A stretch of 64,000 nt of DNA from DATLBA01 sp035527275 (GCA_035527275.1 DATLBA010000076.1:1-64000); one strand, 5' to 3'; positions 51,975-60,880 are shown, counted from the stretch's first letter. Translations and numbers: made by a program. Notes: a model not told the origin generated them from the sequence alone.

Positions 51975-53096
51975 ATGAGCGAAGAGAAAGTTCTGGTGGC
52001 GATGTCGGGCGGCGTGGATTCTTCTGTCGCGGCTCATCTATTGAAGGAGCAGGGCTACTCGCCGGTCGGCGTCTTTATGCGCTCGGGCGTGACCCTCCGC
52101 GAGGATGCCGGGTCCCCTGGACGGGTGGGGGTGCCGCGATGCTGCTCGGCCGAGGACGCCTCGGACGCCCGCCGCGTCGCCGGCCAACTGGACATCCCGT
52201 TCTACATGCTGAACTTTGCGGCGGACTTCGAGCGGCTGATCGACCACTTTTGCGCCGAGTACGGCCGCGGGAGGACGCCCAACCCGTGCATCCTGTGCAA
52301 CCGCGACATGAAGTTCGGGCGGCTGTTCGAGTATGCCGACGCCCTCGGCGCCCGCTGCGTCGCTACGGGGCACTACGCCCGGGTCGAATGGGAGGCGGGT
52401 CCCGGCGCGCCGGGACTGAAGCGCGGACTCGACCGCGACAAGGACCAGTCCTACGTCCTTTTTCCGCTCCCTCCCGAGCGCCTGGAGCGCGTCCGCCTGC
52501 CGCTGGGTGAAATGACCAAAGGGGAGGTCCGCGAAATCGCGCGGGACCTCGGCCTGGCAGTCCGCGACAAACCCGAAAGCCAGGAAATCTGCTTCGTCAC
52601 CGGCACCATCGGCGACCTGATTCGACAGCGCCGGCCGGACCTCGTGCGCCCCGGGCCGATTCTCGACCTTGAGGGGAACGAACTGGGCCGGCACGACGGC
52701 ATCGTCCATTTCACCATCGGCCAGCGCCGCGGACTGGGCATCGCACTGGGTGAGCCGCGCTACGTCGTCGCCATCCGGCCCGAGATGGCGGCCGTCGTCG
52801 TCGGCCCCGCCGAAGCGCTCAACCGGGCGGGCCTCGTGGCGGAGGACGTGGTCTGGCACGAATGCGTTCCGGCCGAACCGATTCGGGCGGAGGTCCAGAT
52901 TCGCTATCAGCATGCGGCGGCGCCGGCGTGGGTCACGCGATTGGATGGGTCCTCTGGAACAGACGGGCCCTCAGGGCCGGGCCGCGCGGAGGTCTGGTTC
53001 GACGAACCCCAGCGCGCCGTCACCCCCGGCCAGGCCGCCGTCTTCTACCGCGACGACCGGGTCCTCGGAGGCGGCTGGATTGCCGAAAGCAAGTGA
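51975..53096 (+). CDS. mnmA: tRNA 2-thiouridylase MnmA
   Basis: 373 residues. The PP-loop is VAMSGGVDSSVAA; active Cys residues are in TPNPCILCNRDMKFG and QEICFVTG; further signatures are DKDQSYVLFPLP and FTIGQRRGLGIALG. It installs the 2-thio group at U34 of Lys/Glu/Gln tRNAs. Extra Gly/Pro-rich insertions are visible, one encoded by a perfect 18-bp palindrome (52399-52416, GPGAPGLK) between HYARVEWEA and RGLDRDKDQSY. ATG at 51975. The last 17 bases overlap the glycosyltransferase start. Confidence 0.94.
   Translation: MSEEKVLVAMSGGVDSSVAAHLLKEQGYSPVGVFMRSGVTLREDAGSPGRVGVPRCCSAEDASDARRVAGQLDIPFYMLNFAADFERLIDHFCAEYGRGRTPNPCILCNRDMKFGRLFEYADALGARCVATGHYARVEWEAGPGAPGLKRGLDRDKDQSYVLFPLPPERLERVRLPLGEMTKGEVREIARDLGLAVRDKPESQEICFVTGTIGDLIRQRRPDLVRPGPILDLEGNELGRHDGIVHFTIGQRRGLGIALGEPRYVVAIRPEMAAVVVGPAEALNRAGLVAEDVVWHECVPAEPIRAEVQIRYQHAAAPAWVTRLDGSSGTDGPSGPGRAEVWFDEPQRAVTPGQAAVFYRDDRVLGGGWIAESK
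52394..52416. repeat. GC palindrome inside mnmA
   Basis: gtcccggcgcgccgggac (52399-52416) is a perfect 18-bp palindrome; with its left neighbour ggcgggt it shares 22 identical bases (52394-52415) with 53304-53325 in the next gene. It encodes PGAPG in the same frame as the leuS and glycosyltransferase copies. Confidence 0.6.
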
Positions 53097-54042
53097 CATC
53101 GCGGTCATCCACGCCGGAGCCGTCGGAGACATGGTGCAGGCGCTGCCGACGCTTCGAGCCATTCGGGTCAAGTGGCCCGAGGCCCGCGTCACGCTGATCG
53201 GCCGGCCGGAGCGGGGGCGCCTCGCGCAAATGGCGGGCTTGGTGGATGCGTGCGTGCACATGGACTCGTCGGGCCTGTGGCGGCTGGCGGGCGGCGGGAG
53301 GCTGGCGGGTCCCGGCGCGCCGGGATTCGGCCGGGCCGATCTTGTGATCGATTTTCTCGGGTGCCTTGCCGGGTCTGTGTTGGAAGGCCGACGACGGCCG
53401 TTCCAAATCGTTTCGGCTCGTGCGATTCCGCCTGCGGATTGGAAGGAAAGCGCCGCGGCGTGGATTTTTGGGCAGGTCGCGCCACGCCTCGAGTTGCCGC
53501 CGGTTTCGCTCGAGCCCGCGCTTGTGGTGCCGGCGGCTATCCTTGAAGCGGCGCGCGGCACTCTGGCAGCGAACCGGATCGCAGGCCCGTTCGCGGTCAT
53601 CCACCCAGGCAGCGGCTCACCGAAAAAGAACTGGCCGATGGACCGTTTCTCAAGAATCGCGCAGCGCCTGCGCAAGGATTGGGGGCGGCGGGTCGTCTGG
53701 CTCCTGGGGCCTGCGGAACAGGAACGCGGCGTCGCGCCGCCCGTCGCCGAGGGCCAAGCCGTGGTGGCGGACCTTGCTCTTGACGAGGTGGCACCCGTCT
53801 TGGCCCTGGCGGACGTCTATGTCGGCAACGATTCGGGCATCACGCAGGTCGCTGCGGCGGTGCGAACGAACGACGGCGAGCCCACAGCGACGGTGGCCCT
53901 TTTCGGCCCATCCGACCCGCGGGTCTGGGCCCCGCGCGGGCCGCACGTACGCGTGATACGTTCGCCCGACGGGACGATGGCGGCCATCGAAACCGAGCAG
54001 GTCTGGCACAAACTCACCGACCTCCTAAGCATTTCTGAATAG
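53080..54042 (+). CDS. Glycosyltransferase family 9 (heptosyltransferase-like)
   Basis: 320 residues. GAVGDMVQALPTLRAI near the N-terminus, HPGSGSPKKNWPMDRF (donor-binding loop), DVYVGNDSGITQVAAAV and ALFGPSDPRVW are GT9/heptosyltransferase signatures. It probably builds a surface glycan or lipopolysaccharide core. The start is TTG at 53080, seven bases after ggagg, inside the mnmA 3' end (17-base overlap). A palindrome-encoded PGAPG (53310-53325) lies between GGGRLAG and FGRADLVIDF, where relatives have a short loop. The gene ends just before the hairpin at 54045-54078. Confidence 0.88.
   Translation: MPKASDIAVIHAGAVGDMVQALPTLRAIRVKWPEARVTLIGRPERGRLAQMAGLVDACVHMDSSGLWRLAGGGRLAGPGAPGFGRADLVIDFLGCLAGSVLEGRRRPFQIVSARAIPPADWKESAAAWIFGQVAPRLELPPVSLEPALVVPAAILEAARGTLAANRIAGPFAVIHPGSGSPKKNWPMDRFSRIAQRLRKDWGRRVVWLLGPAEQERGVAPPVAEGQAVVADLALDEVAPVLALADVYVGNDSGITQVAAAVRTNDGEPTATVALFGPSDPRVWAPRGPHVRVIRSPDGTMAAIETEQVWHKLTDLLSISE
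53304..53325. repeat. GC palindrome inside the glycosyltransferase 9 gene
   Basis: tcccggcgcgccggga (53310-53325), perfect 16-bp palindrome; identical over 22 bases (53304-53325) with 52394-52415 in mnmA. It encodes PGAPG. Confidence 0.6.
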
Positions 54043-54044
54043 CA

Positions 54045-54078
54045 GACGCGCGGCGGGATGGCTGTCCCACCGCGCGTC
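54045..54078. terminator. Hairpin between convergent genes
   Basis: gacgcgcggcggga (54045-54058) pairs with tcccaccgcgcgtc (54065-54078) over 14 bp with one mismatch and a 6-base loop. It lies between the convergent stops of the glycosyltransferase and the secreted protein gene. No T-tract is present, so termination is inferred. Confidence 0.5.
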
Positions 54079-54100
54079 ATCCGCTCCGGTGCTCTGCTCG

Positions 54101-56008
54101 TCACGGGCCCTCGGGCTGAGGCTCCTCCCCTTCTGCCTCCGGCAACATCATCGGTTGCTGCTGCTTCATGATCCACTCTATGCGGGCGCCGAACGCTTTG
54201 CCCACACGAACCGCGCCGCGGATCTCGGATGCCGGGACATCGACATCGACACGAAGCGTGCTTGTGTCCAGGCGGACGCCGGCGGTCACGAGTTCGCCGA
54301 GTTCAGGCGCCGGCAATTGAGGCGCATCGGGGCTCTCGGCTTTCGCCCGGACAGGCTCGGGGAGCATCATCAGCATCGAGCGCTCGCCCATCTTTGCGAA
54401 GGTGTGGACGCACGTTGGAAGCGACACGAGGAACCCGGCGACGGACCCTTGCGGCAGCCGCCGGATGGCGGCGGCGACGCTCGGGTTGTCCGCGATGTCG
54501 CCGCCCTGGCCGCGCGCGCTCCGGATGGCCCTCCCCATCCTCTCGGCGTCACCTGTGGTGACCAGGCCGCGGGTCTCGATCACACAGGAGCGGACCACGA
54601 GGCCCTCGGGGCCATACATCGCATCCATCATCTGATTCATTTGCGCGGCGGCTTCGGGCGGCGCGCCTTCGGGCGGCTGAATCTTCATCTTGAAGCGCAT
54701 GACGTCCACGTCGGTGCCTTCAATCTGCTCGGCGGCGGGTTCATAGGTCAGGTCCATCTGCATCCCTGGGCCGCCGGGCATCTTTCCAAGACCGCCCAGG
54801 AACGCCTGGGTGAAATCCTTCGTCACTTCCATGTACTCGCCCATCAGGTCCCGGTATTTCGCTGCGTCCTTGACCTCGAAGGTTTCCGTCAGGCAGCATA
54901 AGCCCTCCTCCGGGGTCGGGGGCTCCATGGCGAGGGCAAAGGACGGCCCCAGCACCGTCGCCCAGTCGTCGAAGGCCGCCCAGAGGTCGTCCACCTTCGT
55001 CTGGCTCTCTTCGTCGCCTTCCTCGACGAGGATGTCCATCAGAGGCCGAACCAGACCCTTGACGGCCGGCATAGCCGCAGGCCAGTCAATGCGGCCCCAC
55101 GCCGCCACTAGAAACGCGTCCATCGCCGGAAGGGCGCCCTTATGCGTGTCCACCGGAAGGCAGGCGCGGGCAATCTCGAGAAGCGGCTCGCCCTCGACCA
55201 GGGCGATGTCGATGGCGGCCGCAGCGCCCTCGCCGTCCGCGTCGAACACCACCTCCAGGCCGGACATCTGGTCGAGGAGGCCGAGGTACCATTCGAACAC
55301 ACGCGTCATTTTCAGCGACGGGTCCTCACCGGAGGGCACCGGCTCTGCCATTCCCGCCTTCATTTCCTCGAGCGCGGTAGCGGCAAGAACTTTCACACGC
55401 CCGATATTCACGCAGGCCCAGACCAGATGCTCGCGGATCTTCGCCGCCATTTCGTCGGTCACTTTGAACCGCGGTTCGTCGGCCTGGAAGGCTTTCAGGA
55501 CCTCGAGATTCCGAGAGGTCACCACGTATGGGCCGACCTCCAGGCAATAGACCGGCGGAGGGCCGGGCATCTCAAACCCTTCCGGGGCGCCGGGCGGGGC
55601 AGGCGGCGCCGGCGGCTGCATCTTCAAAATGCCATCGCCAACCATTTCGCCGGCCAACTTCGACGGGTCCTTCAGGAGATGAATTTCGGCCGGACCCATG
55701 TCCTCGCGGCCACAAACGACAAGGGCCGTAGGGCCTGCTGTGTCAACCGTCCCGGGCGGCAAGTCCCTTTGCGCCACAATCTCGTCAAGCGCGCCGGGTT
55801 CCAGTTCCGGTCCCATCAGCGCTTCAAGGGACTCCTTCAGCGCCTGTGGGCTGCGAACCGTCACAACGAGCGCCACGTCGGCTGGCGCCTGTGATAAGAC
55901 CCAGACGATGTCCTTGTTCTGCTGCTGCGCCGCGGCATCCGCGGTGACGCCCGCCATCGTGATTGCGACAACCGTAACTGCGATAAACCTGTGCGTTTTT
56001 CCGAGCAT
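54101..56008 (-). CDS. Secreted protein of unknown function, 635 aa
   Basis: 635 residues with a clear signal peptide (about 1-28, MAGVTADAAAQQ). The body alternates helices and strands: QAPADVALVVTVRSPQALKE near the start, EVVFDADGEGAAAAIDIALV in the middle, and MRFKMKIQPPEGAPPEAAAQ then MNQMMDAMYGPEGLVVRSC. It is Pro-rich around residue 140-165 (PPAPPAPPGAPEG) and Met-rich in the second half. The pattern of strand-helix repeats recalls DUF3352-type proteins of planctomycetes, but I do not assign a family. The ATG at 56008 follows aaaggag. It is divergent from the YfcE-like gene. Location: periplasm or secreted. Confidence 0.72.
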   Translation of the reverse strand: MLGKTHRFIAVTVVAITMAGVTADAAAQQQNKDIVWVLSQAPADVALVVTVRSPQALKESLEALMGPELEPGALDEIVAQRDLPPGTVDTAGPTALVVCGREDMGPAEIHLLKDPSKLAGEMVGDGILKMQPPAPPAPPGAPEGFEMPGPPPVYCLEVGPYVVTSRNLEVLKAFQADEPRFKVTDEMAAKIREHLVWACVNIGRVKVLAATALEEMKAGMAEPVPSGEDPSLKMTRVFEWYLGLLDQMSGLEVVFDADGEGAAAAIDIALVEGEPLLEIARACLPVDTHKGALPAMDAFLVAAWGRIDWPAAMPAVKGLVRPLMDILVEEGDEESQTKVDDLWAAFDDWATVLGPSFALAMEPPTPEEGLCCLTETFEVKDAAKYRDLMGEYMEVTKDFTQAFLGGLGKMPGGPGMQMDLTYEPAAEQIEGTDVDVMRFKMKIQPPEGAPPEAAAQMNQMMDAMYGPEGLVVRSCVIETRGLVTTGDAERMGRAIRSARGQGGDIADNPSVAAAIRRLPQGSVAGFLVSLPTCVHTFAKMGERSMLMMLPEPVRAKAESPDAPQLPAPELGELVTAGVRLDTSTLRVDVDVPASEIRGAVRVGKAFGARIEWIMKQQQPMMLPEAEGEEPQPEGP

Positions 56009-56188
56009 GCTTTTCTCCTTTAACCCTTTGGCGCCGGCCCTGAATGCCTACGCGGCACTCGCGCGTTATTCGGCAACAACTGCCGCACCGTAGGCCGGAA
56101 GTCCCACCGCCTTCCTATACGCGGGTAGGCATTGTTCTATCCGCCGATGCCGCACGCCGCCAGACATTTCGGCCCGTGCCGGTTTTGC

Positions 56189-56218
56189 TTGACAGTCGGG
56201 TGCCCGGGGGTCTATATT
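56189..56218 (+). promoter_or_regulatory. Strong candidate promoter for the YfcE-like gene
   Basis: TTGACA (56189-56194), 18-base spacer, TATATT (56213-56218), about 50 bases before the ATG. The -35 hexamer matches the sigma70 consensus. Confidence 0.6.
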
Positions 56219-56266
56219 GGCGGCGCGAGGCCGGGGATTCCGTCCCAAGCGTGGCGAGAGGATGCG

Positions 56267-56758
56267 ATGAAACTCGGCGCCATCGCCGACACGCACGATA
56301 ACCTGCCGGCCATCTCGGCGGCGCTCGGCGTATTCGAGCGAGCGGGCGTCGAGGCGGTTCTGCACGCAGGCGATTACGTCGCCACGTTCGCCCTGAAGTG
56401 CCTCCTTCAGAGCCGCCTGCCGGTGCACGGGGTGTTCGGCAACTGCGACGGCGAACGTATGGGTCTTGCGAAACTGTTACCGTCGCTCTGCGCGGGGCCG
56501 CGGCATCTGGAACTCGGCGGGAAAAAGGTCTGCCTCGTTCACGCATGGGAAAGTCTGACACACGAAGACATCGAGGCGTCGGACATCATCATTTTCGGCC
56601 ACACGCACGAGCCGAAAATCGAGCGCCACGAAGGGCGGTTAATCGTCAATCCGGGCGAGTGCGGCGGTTGGCTTTCGGGCCGATGCACCGTGGCCATCGT
56701 CGATACCGACGCCATGGCCGCCGAAACCGAAGAGGTCCACGAACAGGCGAGGTCCTGA
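56267..56758 (+). CDS. YfcE/MJ0936-type metallophosphoesterase
   Basis: 163 residues. The calcineurin-like motifs are in order: GAIADTHDN, HAGDYVATF, GVFGNCD, VHAWES (VHG-like strand) and FGHTHEPKIE. This size and pattern fit the small YfcE/MJ0936 phosphodiesterases with two metals. Substrate not known. The ATG at 56267 follows agagga. It is followed, two bases after its stop, by the PEGA lipoprotein gene. Confidence 0.92.
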   Translation: MKLGAIADTHDNLPAISAALGVFERAGVEAVLHAGDYVATFALKCLLQSRLPVHGVFGNCDGERMGLAKLLPSLCAGPRHLELGGKKVCLVHAWESLTHEDIEASDIIIFGHTHEPKIERHEGRLIVNPGECGGWLSGRCTVAIVDTDAMAAETEEVHEQARS

Positions 56759-56760
56759 CC

Positions 56761-57177
56761 ATGAAAACGTCGGCTCATTGGGCGGTGCTGGGCGCCGCGT
56801 GTCTGGCGATTACCGGCTGCTACGGCCAGGTTCATCGGACCATCACCGTCGAATCCGAACCGCCGGGCGCGCGGTGCTGGCTGAACGACAACGAGGTCGG
56901 CCGCACACCCGTCACGGTTCCCTTCACGTGGTACGGGACCTACAGCGTGCGGCTCGAAGCGGCCGGCTGCGAGCCGCTCGTGACCGAGGCCAAGGTCCGG
57001 GCGCCTCCGTATCAGTGGATCGGACCGGACCTGGTGTTTGAAACGATCGTGCCCGGCGTCCACTACGACACGCACGCCTTCCGATTCGCCCTGAAAGAGG
57101 CCAGGCCGGTGGACCCGGACTCGCTGCGCGAGCGGGCCGAGGGTCTGCGCAGAGACGCGAAAACCCCTGCGCCGTAA
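56761..57177 (+). CDS. PEGA-domain lipoprotein
   Basis: 138 residues. A lipobox (AITGC) ends the signal. The mature domain is PEGA-like: TVESEPPGARCWLNDNEVGR followed by TPVTVPFTWYGTYSVRLEAA, typical of surface-exposed modules. Then a charged tail. It starts 2 bases after the phosphoesterase stop and is probably co-transcribed from the promoter at 56189. Function unknown. Confidence 0.85.
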   Translation: MKTSAHWAVLGAACLAITGCYGQVHRTITVESEPPGARCWLNDNEVGRTPVTVPFTWYGTYSVRLEAAGCEPLVTEAKVRAPPYQWIGPDLVFETIVPGVHYDTHAFRFALKEARPVDPDSLRERAEGLRRDAKTPAP

Positions 57178-57282
57178 GCGTTGTTCCCGTTCTCGCTTTC
57201 AAACGCCGAAGCGCGACGCCCGCAGCCGCAACATGGACCCCGTGAACCTGCGAGCGCTGCGCCGGTTGGCAGCACGGTAGGT

Positions 57283-58125
57283 TTACCGCTCCGCGCTACC
57301 AGGCAGGGGCGGCGTCCTGTTGCCGGCCAGGCCCTTTTCGGGCGTGGGCTTCTCGGGAATCTCGAATTCGACCGTCACCGGCTCGGTGCGGTCTTCGGTA
57401 ATCGTGAGGCCGCCGAGGGCCGGCTCGAACTGCCACCCCCAGGTCTCCCAAACGCGCTTCGAGACGCGGCGGCGATAAAGGACGCGCGTGCGGAACGGCC
57501 GCCATCCGCCATACTTCTTCTCATACGTCCACTTCTCGATGCGCCAGGTAACCTCGTCGCCCTTGCGCCCGACGAAATCCCGGTCCAGAATCAACTCCAT
57601 CAGCACCACCGCCACGTCCGCCGTCCCGCGAAGCGCGAGGATGCGAATCCGGTTCTCGTGGCGCTTCACCTTGAAGACGTGATCCTCGATCCACTGGTGG
57701 TCCTCGTCGGTGAACTCGCCCGTCGCCGGCAGACCCAGGTCCTCGGTCCGATACTCTGGCGGAATCAGCGCGTCGTACTCCGACAGGACCGGCGTCATGT
57801 CCACGCCTTCGAGCCGACCCCACGGCGTGTGGACCACGAGGTCATACGTCCCCAGCCGCAGGCCCGCCACATCGAACGCGCCGGTTTCGCGGTCCACCTC
57901 CAGGGGAATCTTCAGGTCCATGCTGCGCTCCCAAAGGAACGCGCCGAGGACGCGTTCGGCCGGCGCAAGTTTCCCCCGAATCGTGCGACCCGGATTGGGC
58001 TCCTCGACCGGGGAGGCTTGTGGCGCCTCCGGCTCGTCGGAGGACTCGGCGCGGACCGCCAGGTATCCGACCGGCAAGGCCATGGCCGCCGCGACAATCA
58101 CCCCGATTGTCAGGTGACGCTGCAT
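57283..58125 (-). CDS. Membrane-anchored hypothetical protein
   Basis: 280 residues. One N-terminal hydrophobic segment (about 5-22, IGVIVAAAMALPVGYLAV) acts as signal or anchor. A linker rich in Glu/Pro is followed by a beta-rich domain (PGRTIRGKLAPAERVLGAFL, LGTYDLVVHTPWGRLEGVDM, GWRPFRTRVLYRRRVSKRVW). The opening resembles a carboxypeptidase-regulatory-like fold (weak). I cannot assign a family. ATG at 58125 follows aaggga; an upstream in-frame ATG at 58227 adds non-coding-looking residues. It is on the strand opposite to the PEGA gene. Confidence 0.7.
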   Translation of the reverse strand: MQRHLTIGVIVAAAMALPVGYLAVRAESSDEPEAPQASPVEEPNPGRTIRGKLAPAERVLGAFLWERSMDLKIPLEVDRETGAFDVAGLRLGTYDLVVHTPWGRLEGVDMTPVLSEYDALIPPEYRTEDLGLPATGEFTDEDHQWIEDHVFKVKRHENRIRILALRGTADVAVVLMELILDRDFVGRKGDEVTWRIEKWTYEKKYGGWRPFRTRVLYRRRVSKRVWETWGWQFEPALGGLTITEDRTEPVTVEFEIPEKPTPEKGLAGNRTPPLPGSAER

Positions 58126-58269
58126 GAGGTCTCCCTTGCGCGCATGTGGCCCCGCCGCAGGGCCGCCCCCATTTGACCGCGCCGGAGGTCCGATGGCAAC
58201 CGTCAAGCCGCCGCAAGGCGGGCACAAATCGCCTCATGGGTACACCGGTTTCCTCCGGCAGCGCTGCGC

Positions 58270-58662
58270 TTAGCCGCAACCCGCCTTCGTCCGCTCGGTG
58301 ACCGCCGCCTCGATGCCCACCGGGTCGATATTGTAGGTCCTCGGGTCGATGTCCACGAAGACCGGCTTCGCCCCCACCCGGACGATGCACCCGACGGTCG
58401 CGAAGAAGGTGAAGGGGGTGGTGATGACCTCGTCGCCGCGGCCGACGCCGAGGCTCATCAGGGCGTTCAGAATCGCATCTGTGCCGCTTGATGCCCCGAC
58501 CCCGTGCTTACACCCGGCGTAGGTGGTGATGGCCCGTTCGCACTCGACAACTTTCAGCCCGCCGACGCACCGTTGGCTCTCGAGCACCTCGTCCACCGCC
58601 GCCCGCACCTCCTGGCGGATGGTCCGGTACTGTGCGACCAGGTCCAGCATGGGAACCGCCAT
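58270..58662 (-). pseudogene. Truncated DegT/DnrJ/EryC1-family aminotransferase
   Basis: Only about 130 N-terminal residues of a roughly 370-residue PLP-dependent sugar aminotransferase remain. They read MLDLVAQYRTIRQEVRAAVD, the phosphate loop SSGTDAILNALM, then GVGRGDEVITTPFTFFATVG, as in intact relatives. The frame stops at VTERTKAGCG where the catalytic-Lys half should follow; the stop falls in a short repeat-like sequence (ttagccgcaaccc) also seen at 7954. No remainder is found nearby, so the gene is probably a deletion remnant. Its ATG at 58662 follows gaggacagg. Not expected to be active. Confidence 0.65.
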
Positions 58663-59180
58663 GGCCTGTCCTCGATCCCTGCCGGTTGAAACGGCCCGCC
58701 CGCGCTACAGGGCTTGGCCGCCGTCCCATACCATAAAGATTTGCCGCACTGCTCCGGGCTTGTGCCCGCAGATTCTGGCATCGACCGGATTTCGGGTGGC
58801 ATGGCCATGGCCCCAGGGCACGCCCGATGCTGAGTTTGGCTCTTTCCTGCGGTTATGAAACTACTTCCAACAATCGAGGTGTGCCAGGGGGCGCTCGAGG
58901 GCGTTCACGGGGAGCGAGCATTCGGGACACCTGGAGTTCAAGACGATTCGCGCAGCCGGGGCCCGCTCTCCTGTAGTACGTTTCGGGCTGGCGTCGGAAC
59001 TCAACGTGTGGCTCCCCGGGCGACGCCCACCGCCAGACCCGCAGACAGGCCGTGGAAAAGCAGGGCCGCCTGAAAGCGGCCAAAATGTTGCCCCCTTCCG
59101 CGCCAATTGCTACAATTACATGGCCCGCGAGTCGGTAAAGGCGCGGCCGTGGGCGGCGTATCCGAAGGGAGGAACACAAA
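58663..59180. other. Gap before the pseudopilin operon
   Basis: 518 bases without a supportable gene. The right end carries the promoter at 59088-59116. Short inverted words are scattered, e.g. ggccgcctgaaagcggcc near 59064-59081. Nothing else is recognisable. Confidence 0.5.
59088..59116 (+). promoter_or_regulatory. Promoter of the minor-pseudopilin operon
   Basis: TTGCCC (59088-59093), 17-base spacer, TACAAT (59111-59116), 65 bases before the first ATG. It fits sigma70 well. Confidence 0.55.
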
Positions 59181-59978
59181 ATGCCCGGAACGAGAGGCCG
59201 CCGGCCCGCCTTCACGCTCACCGAGGTCCTGATGGCCGTCGGCATCCTGGGGGTCGGCCTGACGATGGTCGCGTCCATTTTCCCCGTTGCCGTGGACCAG
59301 AGCCGCCGCAGCAGGGAAATCACGCAGGCGGCCCTCTGCGCCCGAAGCGCTTCGGCGATGATCCGCGTCCTCCGCAATGATTTCGTCAATTGGCGGAGAG
59401 GATTCGCCGAGAGGGGGAGCGGTGATGATCCTTATCCGCTGGAGGCCAACCCAAAGACGCCCTATGTATCCTACGACTTCCCCGGCGCACTCAAAGTGTA
59501 TGACCCGGCGGAGTTCCTTTACGATCACGAGGACGGGGATGGCAACCCAGACCGCTCTTATAACAGCACTAACGTGTGGGGGGATGAGGGGAGCAAGGCG
59601 AATTACGTCCCCCGCGTCTTTATGACGCCGGTCTCCACGAACGGCCCCGGGGGCGGCCCCTGGCGCGTCACCCTGGCCATCTGTCGATCGCAAGGGGAAG
59701 GCCCTCCTCTGTGGATCGGGCAAGAGCGCTGGCCTGCTGTGTGGAACAGAATGGGACCTGGCAAATATGTGCTCGACACGAGCAGTTACGACGGATACGC
59801 CTACATGGTGGATTCCATCAAAGAAAGCCAAAGCCCCAGTGATCACCCCGAATACGCCACTCTCGCCACCGGCGCCCGAGCGAAGGGAGACGAGCCTGGC
59901 GTCGTCGACCGGAACTGGCGCTGCCTGGTGGCGGGGCACGAAGCCGTCGCCGTCTACCACACGGTCCTGGGAGATTAG
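59181..59978 (+). CDS. Prepilin-type minor pseudopilin (GspH/I-like)
   Basis: 265 residues. A short basic leader ends in AFTLTEVLMAVGILGVGLTM, the prepilin cleavage motif (Phe, then Glu at +5). The rest is an exported globular domain: YDFPGALKVYDPAEFLYDHE and an Asp/Gly-rich stretch (YDHEDGDGNPD). It is the first of three genes (59181-63302) arranged as in type II secretion minor pseudopilins H/I, J and K. The ATG at 59181 follows gggagg. It is expected to be cut by a prepilin peptidase encoded elsewhere. The stop is 2 bases from the next ATG. Confidence 0.85.
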   Translation: MPGTRGRRPAFTLTEVLMAVGILGVGLTMVASIFPVAVDQSRRSREITQAALCARSASAMIRVLRNDFVNWRRGFAERGSGDDPYPLEANPKTPYVSYDFPGALKVYDPAEFLYDHEDGDGNPDRSYNSTNVWGDEGSKANYVPRVFMTPVSTNGPGGGPWRVTLAICRSQGEGPPLWIGQERWPAVWNRMGPGKYVLDTSSYDGYAYMVDSIKESQSPSDHPEYATLATGARAKGDEPGVVDRNWRCLVAGHEAVAVYHTVLGD

Positions 59979-59980
59979 CC

Positions 59981-60880
59981 ATGCGGAACCCATCTTGCCA
60001 ATGGGATTTGCGCCGGCGGGACGGCGCGGCGGCTTTTACCCTGGTCGAACTCGTCACTGCCGCGTCCCTGATGACCGTCATGATGATCGGCGTCGTCGAA
60101 ATTTTCGGCATCATCACCGAGACGGCCTCCGAGGCCGACGCCATCCACTTCGCCCAGCAACAGGCCCGGGCCGTTCTCGACCATCTCGACCGGGACGTGC
60201 GCGGCATGACGCGGGAAGGCTACCTGAAGATTACTCACTGGCCGACCCCGGGCAAGGCCGATGAAGAAGAAGAGTATCGCAGCGACGCCCTGTCCTTCGT
60301 CAGCATCGGTTCGTGGAAAAGCGCTTTTGACTCCCAGCAGGCAAGCGCGGCCGAGGTCCTTTACACCACCAACGTGAGAACGCCGACCCAGTTCCTCCGC
60401 GTTTACAACAAGGCCAACGAGGAAGACCATCGGCGGGGTGTCCTGGCACGAGGCACCTGGCTGATGGTAGGCGAGCCAGGCACCGGCCTGGATACGGACG
60501 ACAAATCTAACGCTGCCTACCTGAGCGAGTTGCTCGCTTCCGCAGGTTCACTGGGCCGCTCGGCAATAGGCAGCACCACCGTCTGGCCCTGGTCCGGCCG
60601 CACCATGGAATCCGTAGAGCCCTGGAGCCTCGCGCGGGTCATGGCCTGCTGCGTCAGCGAGTTCTTCGTCGAGTATTGGGATCCGAAGGAAAAAAAGTGG
60701 GTCGGCGACGGCGGCCTGGCCTCCGCGCCCGGCTCGCGCGAAAGCGTTCCCGCCATCCGCGTGACGGTCGCCATCCACGACCCGGACGACCACTCGCCGC
60801 CCCCTGCTGACACCGACGGAAGCAAGGAGCGATTCAGAGGCTACGCCTACCAGCAGGTCTTCTGGATCGGAGACCCGTAA
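59981..60880 (+). CDS. Prepilin-type minor pseudopilin (GspJ-like)
   Basis: 299 residues. The leader ends in AAFTLVELVTAASLMTVMMI, a prepilin motif with a basic head (LRRRDG). The following helix and domain contain QQARAVLDHLDRDVRGMTRE, the helix pattern of GspJ (arginine-rich stalk), then a beta-rich end. It is the middle gene of the three. ATG at 59981 is 2 bases after the previous stop with gggag upstream. It is followed after about 25 bases by the GspK-like gene. Confidence 0.85.
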   Translation: MRNPSCQWDLRRRDGAAAFTLVELVTAASLMTVMMIGVVEIFGIITETASEADAIHFAQQQARAVLDHLDRDVRGMTREGYLKITHWPTPGKADEEEEYRSDALSFVSIGSWKSAFDSQQASAAEVLYTTNVRTPTQFLRVYNKANEEDHRRGVLARGTWLMVGEPGTGLDTDDKSNAAYLSELLASAGSLGRSAIGSTTVWPWSGRTMESVEPWSLARVMACCVSEFFVEYWDPKEKKWVGDGGLASAPGSRESVPAIRVTVAIHDPDDHSPPPADTDGSKERFRGYAYQQVFWIGDP

